Origin: Salvia splendens
Lineage: Eukaryota; Streptophyta; Magnoliopsida; Lamiales; Lamiaceae
Assembly: GCF_004379255.2 (NCBI RefSeq)
Contig: NC_056046.1
Span: forward strand, 3,906,001 to 3,970,000
Length of the DNA: 64,000 nt
Reading direction: 5' to 3'
The position numbers and the translations under genes were made by a program. This document shows, in pieces, positions 49,338 to 61,563 of the stretch. The notes under the pieces are model-generated. The model was not told where the DNA came from, did no database searches, and saw only the letters and a program-made list of their open reading frames with translations. Position 1 is the first letter of the stretch. The number at the start of each line of letters is the position of its first letter.

Positions 49338-50352
49338 GACTAAAAGCCCTTTTTGGTCCTAAATATATGGAGATTTTATGATTTTGATCCAAAATATTAT
49401 CTTTTGAATTATTCGGTCCCTCACAAATAAAAACGGGTCACATTTAGTCCGAATTTGACGGAAATAGTCAAATTTAACGGTCAACGAATATTAATTGAAT
49501 TTTGACCGGATTAAGTTAATAATTAAGTTAATACTAAGTTAAAAATTACACTGAATAATTAATCTGCAACTTCATTATATGATGATGAATTCCCTCCGCC
49601 GTAGCTCCGATCTTCATCTGCATTGACCTGAAAATCGTCGCAATTTGCAAAAGGAGGAAAAGGAAATGGTAAATCCTTGAGAATTGAATTAAGGAGCTAG
49701 CTGTTGTTTATAGTATGCTTGATTTCGCTGTTGCTGTTCTGAAATTAAAGGAATAATAATAGTGAAATCGCGATAAGAAGAGGTAAAAATTTGGAGTGAG
49801 TTTTCAATTGAGCGGAATTGTAATCGCCGGTGTGGGGGTTGGACGGCTGCGGATTGCAGTAATAGAAGGGGAAATACGGCATAATTGGATTCGGCGGCAT
49901 CAGAGTGGGGTAATCGGTTGAGCTAGGGTTTGGCGGTGGATAGTACGCGCCGCCGCCGGAAGGTGGTGGATAGTAAGAGGTTTGCGCTGGTGTAGGCGGC
50001 GGATAATAGTAGATGCCTCCGCCACAGATCCGCGTAGGCGGAGGGGGACAATTGACACCGTATGGCGGCGGCGGAGATGGTGGCGGAGGAGAGGGGACCG
50101 GCTCCGGTGGTGGAGGGGAGAGGACCGACTCCTACGGCGGAGGAGAGGAGATCGGTTATTAACTTAATTATTAACTTAATCCGGTCAAAATTCAATTAAT
50201 ATTTGTTGACCGTTAAATTTAACCATTTCCGTCCAATTCGGACTAAATGTGACCCGTTTTTATTAGCGAGAGACCGAATAATTCAAAAGATAATATTTTG
50301 GACCAAAATCATAAAATATGCATATATTTAGGACCAAAAAGAGCCTTTAGTC
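49338..50352. mobile_element. Pack-MULE: Mutator-like element with captured gene sequence
   Basis: Long inverted repeats of about 194 bp (49338-49531 and 50159-50352) start GACTAAAAG / CTTTAGTC and are flanked by the perfect 9-bp duplication TAATAGGAA (49329-49337 and 50353-50361), diagnostic of Mutator-like elements. The 0.6-kb interior is GC-rich, unlike the ends, and encodes part of a host-type protein instead of a transposase. Confidence 0.9.
49745..50140 (-). pseudogene. Captured 3' part of a proline-rich (extensin-like) cell-wall protein gene
   Basis: A minus-strand frame runs from about 50140 to the TAA at 49747-49745. It encodes SPPPP motifs, YGVNCPPPPTRICGGG, repeated YYPPP blocks, MPYFPFYYCNPQPS, and a C-terminal hydrophobic tail FLPLLIAISLLLFL. 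This matches small plant hydroxyproline-rich, probably GPI-anchored wall proteins. The start and signal peptide are missing, because a TAG lies in frame just upstream near 50125-50135. It is therefore a captured fragment, though the remaining frame is uninterrupted. Confidence 0.75.
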
Positions 50353-51420
50353 TAATAGGAACAAATTTGTTGTTTTAGAAAACCATACTAAAAATGTAGT
50401 GAATTTACTATCAATTTTTGTAGAGATTACATAATATATTAATACCATTAATTAAATGATTATACCAATGAATATCAAGGCCAAACAAATAAATATATTC
50501 CCTTGATACAGTATAATTGATAATTCTGTAACTCTGTTCCACAAAAATTAGTCCCTCTTTATTTTTTTAAAAAAAATATATCCTCTTAATTTTTTTAAAA
50601 AATTATCTCTCTATATATTAGACTTATTATGCATTAATAATACTGTAATGATTATTTTCTCAATTTTTTGTTAACTTCATCAATTTTGCAGTAAACGTTT
50701 TTTGAGTAGTACTAAAAGAATAGGAGTAATTGATTAGTTCTATAAAATATTGACATTTGAGTTGCAAAATTATAGTATAGAAATACTATTAGACATTTAG
50801 ACTTACGAAAATATAAAAATCTTATCCCCAATTCACTGAAAATTCTATCCAGAGCTTACTTCTTCTCTCACTCCCTCTCTTCTACCTCTGGTACTGCTCC
50901 TCTCTGTGTGTGCGCGCTTATTTATGTTCATGTATCTGCTGTTCGTGCTTTCATTTGTTTGTGGTAGTTTGAAACTGAAACTGCTCCTTCAATGATGTTC
51001 AGAATTGTTTCACAATTAATTGCACATGCCATGAGTTCGTTAATTAATTTTCTACTGGAGTTTGAATTGCTTCACAATGCCTGCTGTTTGAAATTGAAAT
51101 TTTTAATGTAGAACAGTAAGCGCCACGACGAAGTTTTTGAAGAACCTAATTTGTAGGGTAGTTTTTGAGTGCGGCAGATAGCAGATGATAATGTTGGGTT
51201 AAATACTGGGTACAATGATGATAATTAAATGTAAGAAATGTTTGCAGTTAGGTTTACAAGTGTGAGAGATTGAAGATAATCCTGTCTAATAATCACATCA
51301 CATAGGTTTTCTCCAGGAGAACTCTTGCATTTTTTAGGGGTTACATTTTTTGTTCTTTGTTTTTTGGCTACAGGGGGGTTTCAAATTGCGTAGGTTACTG
51401 AAATCTGCTCTAGGAGAGCA
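50353..51420. other. Upstream region of the plastid L6 gene
   Basis: Spacer, promoter and leader. A pyrimidine-rich stretch (CTTCTTCTCTCACTCCCTCTC near 50868-50888) probably marks the start of transcription. A leader intron ending near 51373 (TTGGCTACAG|GGGGG) is possible. No other gene is seen. Confidence 0.45.
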
Positions 51421-53491
51421 ATGTCAGCTTCTATCAGTGCTCCTGTACAGTCGAGGTGAGTGCTAATTATATTTACACAATCAATGTGTGTGCATATATA
51501 CGTAGATTTCATTTTTAGAGTGACTTGATTTCTGATCATGAGGATTTTGACATGTGTTTTCGCTTCGAAATTAGCTACCTGAGGTGCTCGTTTCTCGGGG
51601 ATGCAAATAAAATCCGTGTTTCTGGGGCATCTGCACCTCGGGTTGCTGTTGTGAGGAGGACTGTGGAGTGTAAGGAGTCGAGAATTGGAAAGCAACCAAT
51701 TACGGTCCCCTCCAATGTGACTCTAACGATGGATGGACAATACTTCAAAGCTAAAGGCCCGCTAGGGGAGCTTGATCTCACTTATCCACGAGAGATTATG
51801 GTTGACAAGGAGGAATCTGGAGCTCTCAGGGTGAGAAAGACCGTGGAGACAAGAAGAGCCAACCAGATGCACGGATTATTCAGGCATTTCTCTCTACCTT
51901 TCTTCATTCTTCCTGCCCCATCTCACCTTTATATTTTCCTGCAATTCTATACATGGTTACTTGTGTTAGATGTACTGTATTTTTTGGCTAAGTTGATAGT
52001 TTAGATCTCCGTGAAGAAAATAGGAGTAAACTGTATTAGATTTACTCTATTTGTTGGTGCTAAGTTGGTAGTCTAATCTCCTTGAACAAAATAGGAGTGA
52101 ACTGAGAAGATTCTTTATTGCTGTCTATTTTATTTTTCGTTATGGCTAAAACAGCAAAAGATGGAATTTTAAAATGTATACAACCATACATTCAAAAGAT
52201 TGAGGATTGATGACCTTTTCTGGTAAGCTGATGCTCTTCTTTTATTTTCCTGACAGTCATTGTGGATTTTGCTTAATAAATGGAATTTACAGTTTAGCAG
52301 TTTAGCTTAACTCAAACCAGTGAAAATTAAACTTCTACATAATCCCTTTGATCTTGCACTTGATTTGCTTTATCAACATATATTTTGATATCAATAGTAG
52401 TATATGATAACTAAATGATATAGTATCTATTTCCTATTTTTCCCAGTGCATGTCAAAGTTCAAACTATGTCCACTTTAAATTCTCTAATATTATTACACA
52501 GAGATCAAGCTGTGTGTGCCTTCTTCTCTATCTGGGTTATTTCCATTCCTTTTTTTTTCTTGGGTGGAGTGGCTTTCTCATGACTATGGATTGGTCAGAT
52601 AACCTTTTTTAAGTAGAAAAACATGCCATATACATGATGATTTGTATATGACATTGTGTACCAGCTTATCACAATTTAAATTACCAAAACAAAGACATTG
52701 CAACTTATTTTAGTTCCTTCAGTTTCTTGCATCATGTGCAGCATTTCCTCACCACTTTAATCAGCCTTCAAAAACGGTATGGTACAAAAGGTCGCATAAC
52801 AGCCTGTTAAAATCCTCCTTTTTTTCTTTTTCTATGCTATTGAATAGCTTAGGGGTTATAGACTACATAATTTGCTGCATTTGTGCAACCATACATAATC
52901 AGAACTGCAGCCTAAACTTGTTAAGAAAATCCATTCTAAAATGTGAGTTATGATACATAATACCTGTATTGCAAATTTTCATGTTGTAGCCCTTCCCTTA
53001 TAGAAATTTATATTTCTAATGCAATACTATATCTGAATGTGGGATTTTTGAACAATGCTGATTTCTCACATGTGATTATACTTCCTCCTAAATCTCTGTA
53101 TGGAGGTTGGATTATAATTCTATATCTCATTTGTTCTCTTGATTATCTTCACAGGACCCTAACTGACAACATCGTGGTGGGTGTTTCCAAAGGATTCGAG
53201 AAGAAACTCCAACTGATAGGCACGGGGTATCGCGCTACAGTCGAAGGAAAAGACATAGTTCTCAATCTCGGTTTCTCTCATCCAGTGAGGATGACAATTC
53301 CCCCTGGCCTGCAGGTGAAGGTGGAAGAGAACACTAGAATTACTGTGAGTGGGTATGACAAATCTGAAATCGGCCAGTTTGCTGCGTCAATTAGGAAGTG
53401 GAGACCTCCGGAGCCATACAAGGGTAAGGGAGTGAAATATGCTGATGAAGTAGTGAGAAGAAAAGAGGGCAAAGCAGGCAAGAAGAAATAA
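51421..53491 (+). CDS. RPL6: 50S ribosomal protein L6, chloroplastic (uL6c)
   Basis: Nuclear-encoded plastid large-subunit ribosomal protein near the sarcin-ricin loop. Three exons: 51421-51455, 51575-51883 and 53155-53491, joining in frame to 226 residues. Roughly the first 40 residues (MSASISAPVQS, SFLGDANKIRV, AVVRR) are Ser/Arg-rich as in a transit peptide. The mature part begins around ECKESRIGKQPI and contains GPLGELDLTYPREI, RRANQMHGLFR, GVSKGFEKKLQLIGTGYRA, LGFSHPV and the C-terminal signature SEIGQFAASIRKWRPPEPYKGKGVKYA, ending in GKAGKKK. Exon 2 could instead start at 51587. The second intron begins GC (CAG|GCATTT) rather than GT, an unusual donor. Read-through would add 25 unrelated residues. 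Confidence 0.93.
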
Positions 53492-54258
53492 ATGGTTTGT
53501 TTTTCATGTGATTTTGTCTTGTCTTTCATTTCTTGTCTATATGATTTTGGTGGATGTTCATGAACGTTGTTGTTGATTCAACGATGCTGTAAGAACTAAT
53601 TTATCAAATGTAGCAATTCATTTTGATTCCCTGCTTTTAATCATTATAGAACTTCGAGTTATTGTTGATCGTTGATTCTCTTTTACATTCATAAGCAAGA
53701 AATAAAAGCTTGGATTTCAAAATGCATCCCAATGTAAAGAGCGAAGTCCCCCCCCCCCTCTCCAACAACAGCTCGTCGTTCTTCCAGATCCCCAACGACA
53801 ACCGGATGTCACAAAATGGGCCAACAGTCAAGCTCATCATCTAGTAACCCGGAGCGGATCTCCTACTCCAACAATGATGCACCATTCCTACTCCACACTC
53901 ACAACAAAATAAAATAATCACATACACAGTGAGGTCAACTTGTTTCGCTTTGATAATCAAATTTGATAGTTTAAAATAAATGAAATCATAAAATTAGTTC
54001 TAAATTATGATGTATTTGCAAGTTAATAGAATGTCTCAAACTGCGTCCTCAAATAAAACATTCTAAGCACAATAACAAAATCAACTGTAAAATCACTACA
54101 AAAACTAGAACAAATTCAAAACTTGAAGTAACAAAATCATCAAAATTTTCTACCCAATTTGAATTATATAGCGATGCTACAAGACACAGTAATTGATTGT
54201 GTGGTTCTGATACAATGAATACCTTCAGGAAACCTTGGCAAAGAAAAATGGTGACGTC
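53492..54258. other. Convergent 3' region between L6 and RCL1
   Basis: The 3' UTRs of two convergent genes and a C tract (53749-53758). No further gene is seen. Confidence 0.45.
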
Positions 54259-56068
54259 TCAGGACGCCTTCCTCGATAGATTCTTGAGACCACATCCAAC
54301 GCACTTGAGAATGACCGTATTCGTTGCAGGATCAGGCTTTATATTAAACTTCACTTTAAGAAAATCAGAGATATGCCTGAGAACTTCTATCCCGTAAGGT
54401 GAGAGCTTCCCAACACGAACCTTTGACACATCGGGAGGGCACAATGCACAAAGGAGAAACAACAAACCCTGAAAACGCAGATGAGTGCACACTGTGACAA
54501 TAGTAATATGCACAAAGAAAGCATTTCGATAACACTTTAACTTATGCATATAGCATAGTTCACATGAAACTAAAGGAAATGGGATAAGCCTAATCCTTTA
54601 TCAATAAGCTAATTTGATTTTAATTAAACTGGTAGATAAGGGCAAACCCGATGAGATACAAACCTGGTGAGTCGAATCCACAACTCCCCCTTGCTCAATC
54701 TCAGCCAGCAGGGCCGCTGCAATCTTCTCACCGACATCTCCTGGAGGACTCAATTCTTTCTTCTCCTCAAATTCATCCTCCTCCTCTCCCCCACGGTAAA
54801 CTGCCGTATCAGCAGAAATGCAGCAGCCAGATGTAGTCTCAGCAACCAGAGTAATTCCATATCCAGGCGACCTATAAATAAAGAAAAGTTAACCAAGAAT
54901 AGACATTAATCAGAAATATCACTAAAGCACCATAACACAGCACTAGCTAGTGATATTCTGAAGGATGCAAGGAATAAACATACTGTCCAGCTTGCGCTCC
55001 TGCTTTGTGGTCAGTGTATATGTGAACATCTGGAAGCAAACGATTGAAAATGCCACGAGCTTTATGCAGCATTTCATTCTCAAACTGAGACGATACTCTA
55101 GCTGAAAAGGAGTATCCTCTGATCCTCCTCACCAAGCCCTCATCAAACCAAATAGCTGCCTATTCGATGTCAAATGAGCAATGCATTAACAATTGGATTT
55201 CATAGTGCAGTGCGGGCATGTGTTTATACGATAACAAAAAAAAAGTATGAGAGTATTTACTTCCAGTTCTTTCACAATCGGAACAGAAAGAATAACTTCT
55301 CCGCCGCCTTTAGGAGGAACTCCCCGGTTCACGATTTTCAATTCGAGCCCTTCCGGAGGTACACCAAAATGCTTCAGTATAGGTAGTGTAGTTTTCTGGA
55401 AAGTGTCAACAGATGGATCCTTGTAATCATTTGTAATACCTAAAATTTCAGGTAAATCTTAATCCAATGGAATAGAAGCTCTTCATTTTATTGTCAATTT
55501 TAACCAAGCAAGAAGAGCACCATTCATTCCTAATCAGCCAGAAAATAAAATTACCTTTAAGCTTAATAGTGAGGGGCTTCTTCCCAAACAAACCTAACAC
55601 AATCAGTGGCTCCAAGAAATACCCAATCGATCGCAACGTGCCGCAATCGTGAACCAAATGCCTCCCGCCCATCACAATCCCTGGCTTGTACTTGAACTTT
55701 GTACCTTGACTCCCAAAATCAAAGAACCACAATCACAATTGTTTCCAGCTACAACATATCTAGCTAAACTTATGATAAAACTAAAACAACAACAACAACA
55801 ACAATAGTTATTATTATCAATTAATAAGTGAGCATTTAGAAATTTGATTTTTCCAATTACCGGTTTCGTTGATTTCGACGGAGCAGTCGTCGGAAACTTC
55901 CTCCAGGAGGCGGAGGAACGACAACTCGTAGGGGCGGAGGCCGGGAAGCGTTTCCTCGGATCGTATGTCTTCGATTATAATCGGTGTGGATGATAGCGTC
56001 GAGAGGAGGAGGCGCAGCCTCATGTTCTGGCTGCCTTTCAGCCGCTGCTTGTACTGAATTTTCCCCAT
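54259..56068 (-). CDS. RCL1: RNA 3'-terminal phosphate cyclase-like protein (RCL1)
   Basis: Nucleolar factor of the small-subunit processome. It partners the GTPase Bms1 and is needed for early 18S pre-rRNA cleavage. It has the cyclase fold but not the cyclase activity. Six exons on the minus strand: 55861-56068, 55555-55704, 55261-55439, 54984-55159, 54664-54871 and 54259-54468, joining in frame to 376 residues. Recognised segments are QRLKGSQNMRLRLLLSTLS, RPYELSFLRLLEEVSD, GGRHLVHDCGTLRSIGYFLE, LKIVNRGVPPKGGGEV, RIRGYSFSARVSSQFENEM, DHKAGAQAGQSPGYG and GKLSPYGIEVLRHISDFL. The start ATG at 56068 is followed by GKIQYKQRLKGS as in relatives. A GA repeat lies in the leader. Confidence 0.95.
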
Positions 56069-57427
56069 TTTCGCACAAGCTGAATTAACTCCGAAACGCG
56101 GCTGCGGATTCTAGAGTTCTTCAATTTGCAGAAGCGCGGTGGTTGTTTCGTCGGCTCGGTGCTAAGCGCCGCCGTAGGTGGGAGAGAGAGAGAGAGAGAG
56201 AGGGTTTTATTAGGTTTTATCCCTGTCGTATGATATAAAATAGAATCTCTATACTATCAAATTTAATTTTGGTTATGCACATTATTTTCATTTGTTAATT
56301 TTACATAACTATTTCCAGGTGTACTTTCCATTTTCATAATCACTAAAAATCTCCTAATCTAATAGTAGTATATAGTAATAAGAAATAAGAGTATGAACAT
56401 TCCAATTTAAAAAAAACTATTTTCTCTCTAATAAGGTAAGCCTCATTCTTTACTAACAATACTTAAAAATCTTTTTCTATCTATCCCTCTTTTACTTTAC
56501 CAATAATGCATTAAAACTCGTGCTAAATCCAAAGTTCATACTCTTTGGAGACGGAGGGAGCAGTAAAATCAATATGAAGATAGTGAGCAAGAACTAAAAC
56601 AAAAAATGCAAGATGAAAACTCCCCTGATTATAATTCTATATTTGATGTGTAGTAAGATGGCACCCCTATTTTGTACACATGATGACATGGACTCTATTT
56701 CATGTTACTAGTTTCTTTCGGTTTTTCAATGTTTTTAGTATTTGTTCTTTTTTAATTCCACACTTTTTTGGCTATTTTGAGCCTAAAATTCACAATTTGA
56801 TGTGAATTTTATATTGTTTTTTCTAATTTCCCACAAATTTTGTCTATTTTGAGCCTAAAAAGTAAAAATCATTAAGACCAAAACCGCTAATTTCTAGTTC
56901 AAAAATATTGACAAATTTAAACCAAAACCGAACTTCGACAATCCAGTTAGATTTGTCAAGACCAGTTATAATATTAAACGAGAACCATCAGTAGTCCAGT
57001 TCTAGGCCAAACCAGCTGTTCTTGTTTACCAATCGTTTTATTATTGTTCTTATTAGTAGTAGTATCATCCTTTTCCTATTTCCTCCTCCAATTTCTTTAT
57101 TCATTATTAAAAGAGAAACGAAATAGTTCAGGTTGCTAGCATATTGATTGGCATACTAGTTTCACATAGAAATTCAATGAGGGGCAAGACCAGAAGATAG
57201 AGATATTGATTGCAGAAAACTTGAGCCAAATCCGATGAGAATAGGATAAATGCTCTAACACATGTCAAGTGATAGAAATAGAAAGTTGGGAAAAGTAAGC
57301 TGAAGCCTAGATTATTGCTAGAAGTCTATCAAAACAAGCCGCCAAAATAAGCAGGTTTTCAGCCACCACATCGCACCTAAAACTCCTCAGTTCAAATCCA
57401 ATCTTTAACAAGGACAGAATCTCCCAC
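56069..57427. other. Spacer between RCL1 and the VDAC gene
   Basis: RCL1 promoter side, a (GA)n tract at 56181-56202, a lone Stowaway-like right end (GACGGAGGGAGCAGT near 56551-56565), then AT-rich spacer and the VDAC 3' UTR. No gene is seen. Confidence 0.45.
56181..56202. repeat. (GA)n microsatellite in the RCL1 leader/promoter
   Basis: About eleven GA units on the plus strand (CT on the gene's strand), 110-130 bp upstream of the RCL1 start. CT/GA repeats are common core-promoter and leader elements in plants. Confidence 0.85.
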
Positions 57428-59597
57428 TTAAGGCTTCAGGGCCAAAGCCAACCCAAACTTGGCACTCTTGTCGATGGACTTGGTGTCCACCTCGGCTGAT
57501 AGAGTGATGAGCGACTTGGGACGCCATTCGTGCTGGATCAGACCACTCGCCTTGCCAGAGTTGTTCAGACGCGCCTTTGCAAGGGTCAATGGGTCCAGCG
57601 CGTGTTGTGTACCAACAGTGATTGTGTTCTCGTTGCTTGAGAAGCTGTGAGTCACCTCAGCACCAACAGCAGTGTTGGTCAACGGGCTCACTATGTGGTA
57701 ATATGATGCGCTCAAGGTGTCAAACTTGTCATTCCTAAAGCAAGAAAATGCAATTTGTTTAAACACGCAAGAAAAGGCCATTGGTGAGCACACAACAAAA
57801 GAAAAAAGATATTAAAAACATACAGTGTCAGAGCAGCAATCAGATCAGAATTCGTGAAACTAGCTCCGATGTTGTACTTAGTTAATGCTCCTTCCTTAGT
57901 GTCAAAACCCACATCACTGCCCAAGGCAAGTTTATCATTGCCGACAGCAGCGGAAAAGTTCACAGTGGGGTTAGCTGTCAACCCGACACTAGAGGTTATC
58001 CCCGCATAATCAAGCAAGTATTGAAGTTCCAACTGCAATAGTCAATGGAGAAGATGTTACAACACAGAAAACCAAATGCAGTAGCAGTAAACGAAGAAAT
58101 ATGCTTTGCTTACCTTTCCAGACCTTTGATCAGGAACTTTAAAGCTAAAGATAGTCTTCACTCCAGGGCAAGGCTGATCAACTGTGATGGTGGTTGAGAG
58201 CTGGCATTGTATATGACAAAAAAATTAGGCCAACGTTTCAAAGAAGTTTCATAAAGAAAGGTAGATCAAAAGATTTACGAAAAAAAATTTGTTAATCAAA
58301 ACATTAATAGTATGTTTTTTGAACACAAGGTCAATTATGGCAATGGGCCTACATTTGAACTTGTGTCAACTTTAACATCAGTGGTGATATTTTTGTGCTT
58401 CAGCTGAGTGTTAATGTCAGCCAAGAAAACTTCGCCTTTCTTGCAACCAGATGAAGTGAGAGTCTGCAACCATTAAATACAAAAAAAAGAAGACATGAGA
58501 GGTTGTACTGTACAAGATGAAATCATCCAAGAACCATAAAGATGAAAAATCACAAAACAAATACATGAAAATAATTAACATTCAAAAGTTTTAAAGTTTC
58601 TTCATAAGCTTACTCAATATGAACAGCACTACTCACCTACTCAGACAGTCAGACCTGCTTAATGCAGTGAAAATGGGAAGAGAACACACCAAAAGCAGAA
58701 TTCATATTCCAAACACAATTGGAAGTTGGAACAATGTGAACAATTTATGAATTTCTATGCTAATCTAGGCAATGAGATTTCTTATAGGTTAATTTACAAG
58801 CAAGTCATTCTCATTCTTAAACAAAAACAAGCCAATTGGCACACTGGCCAAAACCCAAATCCAAGTTCAAACATGCAGCTAAGTAGCCAACAAACATACT
58901 AGTATAGAGCAACACATTCTTTCATGTGAGGGTTTCGATTCAAAATTGGTTCAAGAGCATCACAGGTTACTGTACTAGGACCAGCATACTAAAATTAAAA
59001 GCTATAGTTTCATCCATAGAAATTGCAAGTCCTGGTTAGTCTCGAAAGCCGATAAACCAAATCAAATGTATTATAGAGCATTAGATATGCGAATGCAAGG
59101 ATAAACAAATACGATGCTCTCTCTTAATATACAACAGAATCACATAACTCAAAACCTCAGCAAAAGAGTTCACCTAGCGAAAGAGATACAGTAACAATTT
59201 ACAAGAGAAATCTAGCCAGAGAACAAATTAAAAGCAAAAACAGATAACACATAAAACATACAAATTCCAATTACAATCGACGAAATCACAGCTACAGCCA
59301 GAACAAAAACACAAACACAATAAATGAGATCCGTGTGAAACATCAACGAGATTACTTACAACTCCAGTAGGCGAGTAAGTGGTAATTGTGAACTTCTGGT
59401 CACTCTGGTAATCCTTGTACAAAAGATCTAAGAAAACATACCAAAAAGAAACAAAATGGTATCATTTAGTGTAAAAACACAAAATATTCGAAAACAGTAC
59501 AGAAATGATAAACCCAAATTTGAATCCGAGCTAAAACGAAACACAAACCTCGAGCTCTTTTCCCAATCTCGGAGTAGAGACCTGGACCCTTGCCCAT
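57428..59597 (-). CDS. VDAC: Mitochondrial outer-membrane porin (VDAC)
   Basis: Beta-barrel voltage-dependent anion channel for metabolite exchange across the mitochondrial outer membrane. Six exons on the minus strand: 59549-59597, 59360-59427, 58353-58463, 58114-58200, 57824-58032 and 57428-57734, joining in frame to 276 residues, the exact family length. It starts [20 protein letters not shown] with the expected N-terminal helix. It continues with [49 protein letters not shown] and [17 protein letters not shown], and ends [12 protein letters not shown]. The porin signature region near [22 protein letters not shown] is present. The first intron after the start region is short and the next is long (58464-59359), as in related genes. 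No defects seen. Confidence 0.95.
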
Positions 59598-59946
59598 GAT
59601 TTCAGAGTCTAAATTTGAAGATCCAAGCTCGAAGCAGTAAACTCAGGATGAGTGAGAAGAGAAGTGTAGAGAGAATATATTCGTGTTGTATTTGAAGCAG
59701 TAGCAACGTGGTATAAATGGGGGCAAAGCTCAAAGCCCTAATTCATTGGCCTTATTTTTTGAAGGGCATGTTTCTCTGAGAATCTGCACCGTTGATGGGG
59801 GCAGTACTTCATCGAGGATCGTTGATTGTTTCTTGGAGAGGGGAATAGCTGTTTTCCTCGGGGGGTATTTTTGGATTAACCAATAGGTGAAGGTGGAAGG
59901 CTTAGGTGCATTCTCCATCAAGAAAGAGTAGTGTATGGTGGTCCTA

Positions 59947-60140
59947 CTTCGTCCCAGGATAGTTCGTCACTCGTATTTCTTTTTCGACCGTCTCATATAT
60001 AATTTAATTTATTTTTACTTCTTTTACTTAATTATTTTTTAACTATATTCCCTTTTCATTTTATCCTTTAAACACTACTACTAATTTATTAATCTTTACG
60101 TGTCGAAAATAAATGCCCCAATCAAAAGAGGATGAATGGA
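59947..60140. mobile_element. Stowaway-like MITE (weak)
   Basis: The left end after TA reads CTTCGTCCCAGGATAG and the right end GAGGATGAATGGAG before TA. Similarity between the ends is partial, so this is tentative. Confidence 0.35.
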
Positions 60141-60150
60141 GTAACAGTTA

Positions 60151-60400
60151 CTCCTTCTATCTGCAAATAGGAGTTCTGATTTTTCTATTTAATCGTACGC
60201 GAATAGGAGTCCCGGTTCACTTTTACCATAAATGTTAATAGGGTCTCACCTTCCACTAACTTATTTCACTCACATTTCATTTAAAACTAATATATACAAG
60301 TGGGATCCCTATTCCATTAACTTCTTTTCATCCACTTTTCTTAACATTTCTTAATATTCGTGCCGCTCATAAATAAGACTCCTAATGACAGACGGAGGAA
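60151..60400. mobile_element. Stowaway-like MITE
   Basis: The left end CTCCTTCTATCTGCAAATAGG and the reverse complement of the right end CTTCCTCCGTCTGTCATTAGG match over most positions. TA (60149-60150) precedes and GTA follows. The interior is AT-rich with no ORF. Confidence 0.6.
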
Positions 60401-60696
60401 GTATAACTCATGCCTTATTTGTAAATTTGCAATGTTGAATTAACAAATAAATTTACCATTAACCACCGGTCCCACTCAAAACGAGTCGTTCCCGTTTTAG
60501 CACACGATGATTTTATGCAATGTTTCATGTAAGTTAGGTTGAGAGATCCCATTAAACATTCTCCTTTTCATCACATGAAGATTTTATGGACCATTAGTAG
60601 TATGATGTAGCATAGATAATAGCGTACAAGAAATAGAATACATCCGATGTTCTCATTCTAATATCGTATTGCTTTTTATGCAACATAAAAAAATAA

Positions 60697-61554
60697 GAGG
60701 GAACATCTTTTTTGGTCCACGAACTTTGTTAAAGTATCATTTTAGGTCCGTGAACTTTGAAAATATCATTTTAGGTCCGTGAACTTTGAGTTAGTATCAT
60801 TTGAGATATTTTTTACTATTTCCAAGTTTTTTTAGACAAAAATACCATCAATACCTTAAAGTGTATATATTTTTAATAAATTTATCATATACTCATATTT
60901 TTTATAAATATCTTTACAATATATTTTTGACAAATTTTCTCAATATAATTTGACCTTAAATATTATCACTTAATTTTGTGACATGCAAGTAAATTTGCTT
61001 CTTCAATTTTTTATATTAATTTTTATAAAAATGAATAAAGAACTTTTCTTTAATAATAAAAAATTGAATAAAGATATTTTCTTGCATGTCACAAAATTAA
61101 ATGATAATATTGAAGGTCAAATTATATTTAGAAAATTTGACAAAAATATATTGTAAAGATATTTATTAAAAGATCTTTATTCAAATTTTTATTATTAAAG
61201 AAAAGTTCTTTATTCAATTTTTAAAAAAATAATATAAAAAATTGAAGAAGCAATTTTACTTGCATGTCACAAAATTAAGTGATAATATTTAAGGTCAAAT
61301 TATATTTAGAAAATTTGTCAAAAATATATTGTAAAGATATTTATAAAAAAAATATGAGTATATGATAAATTTATTAAAAATATATACACTTTAAGGTATT
61401 GAGAGTATTTTCGTAAAAAAAAAACTTGGAAATTGTAAAAAGTACCTCAAATGATACTAACTCAAAGTTTACGGACCTAAAATGATATTTTCAAAATTCA
61501 CAGACCTAAAATGATACTTTGGCAAAGTTCGTAGACCAAAAAAGATGTTCCATC
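60697..61554. mobile_element. Mutator-like fold-back element, 858 bp
   Basis: Ends GAGGGAACATCTTTTTTGGTC and its inverted counterpart GACC...AAAGATGTTCCATC are flanked by the 9-bp duplication AAAAAATAA (60688-60696 and 61555-61563). Almost the whole element is self-complementary: arms with repeated AGGTCCGTGAACTTTG fold on each other, and the centre holds rearranged smaller inverted pieces around CTTGCATGTCACAAAATTAA. No coding capacity. Confidence 0.82.
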
Positions 61555-61563
61555 AAAAAATAA

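Larger units (their letters stand above)
59598..60696. other. VDAC upstream region and MITE-rich spacer
   Basis: VDAC leader and promoter side (a minus-strand ATTTATACC near 59711-59719), then spacer with two Stowaway-like repeats. No gene is seen. Confidence 0.45.
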
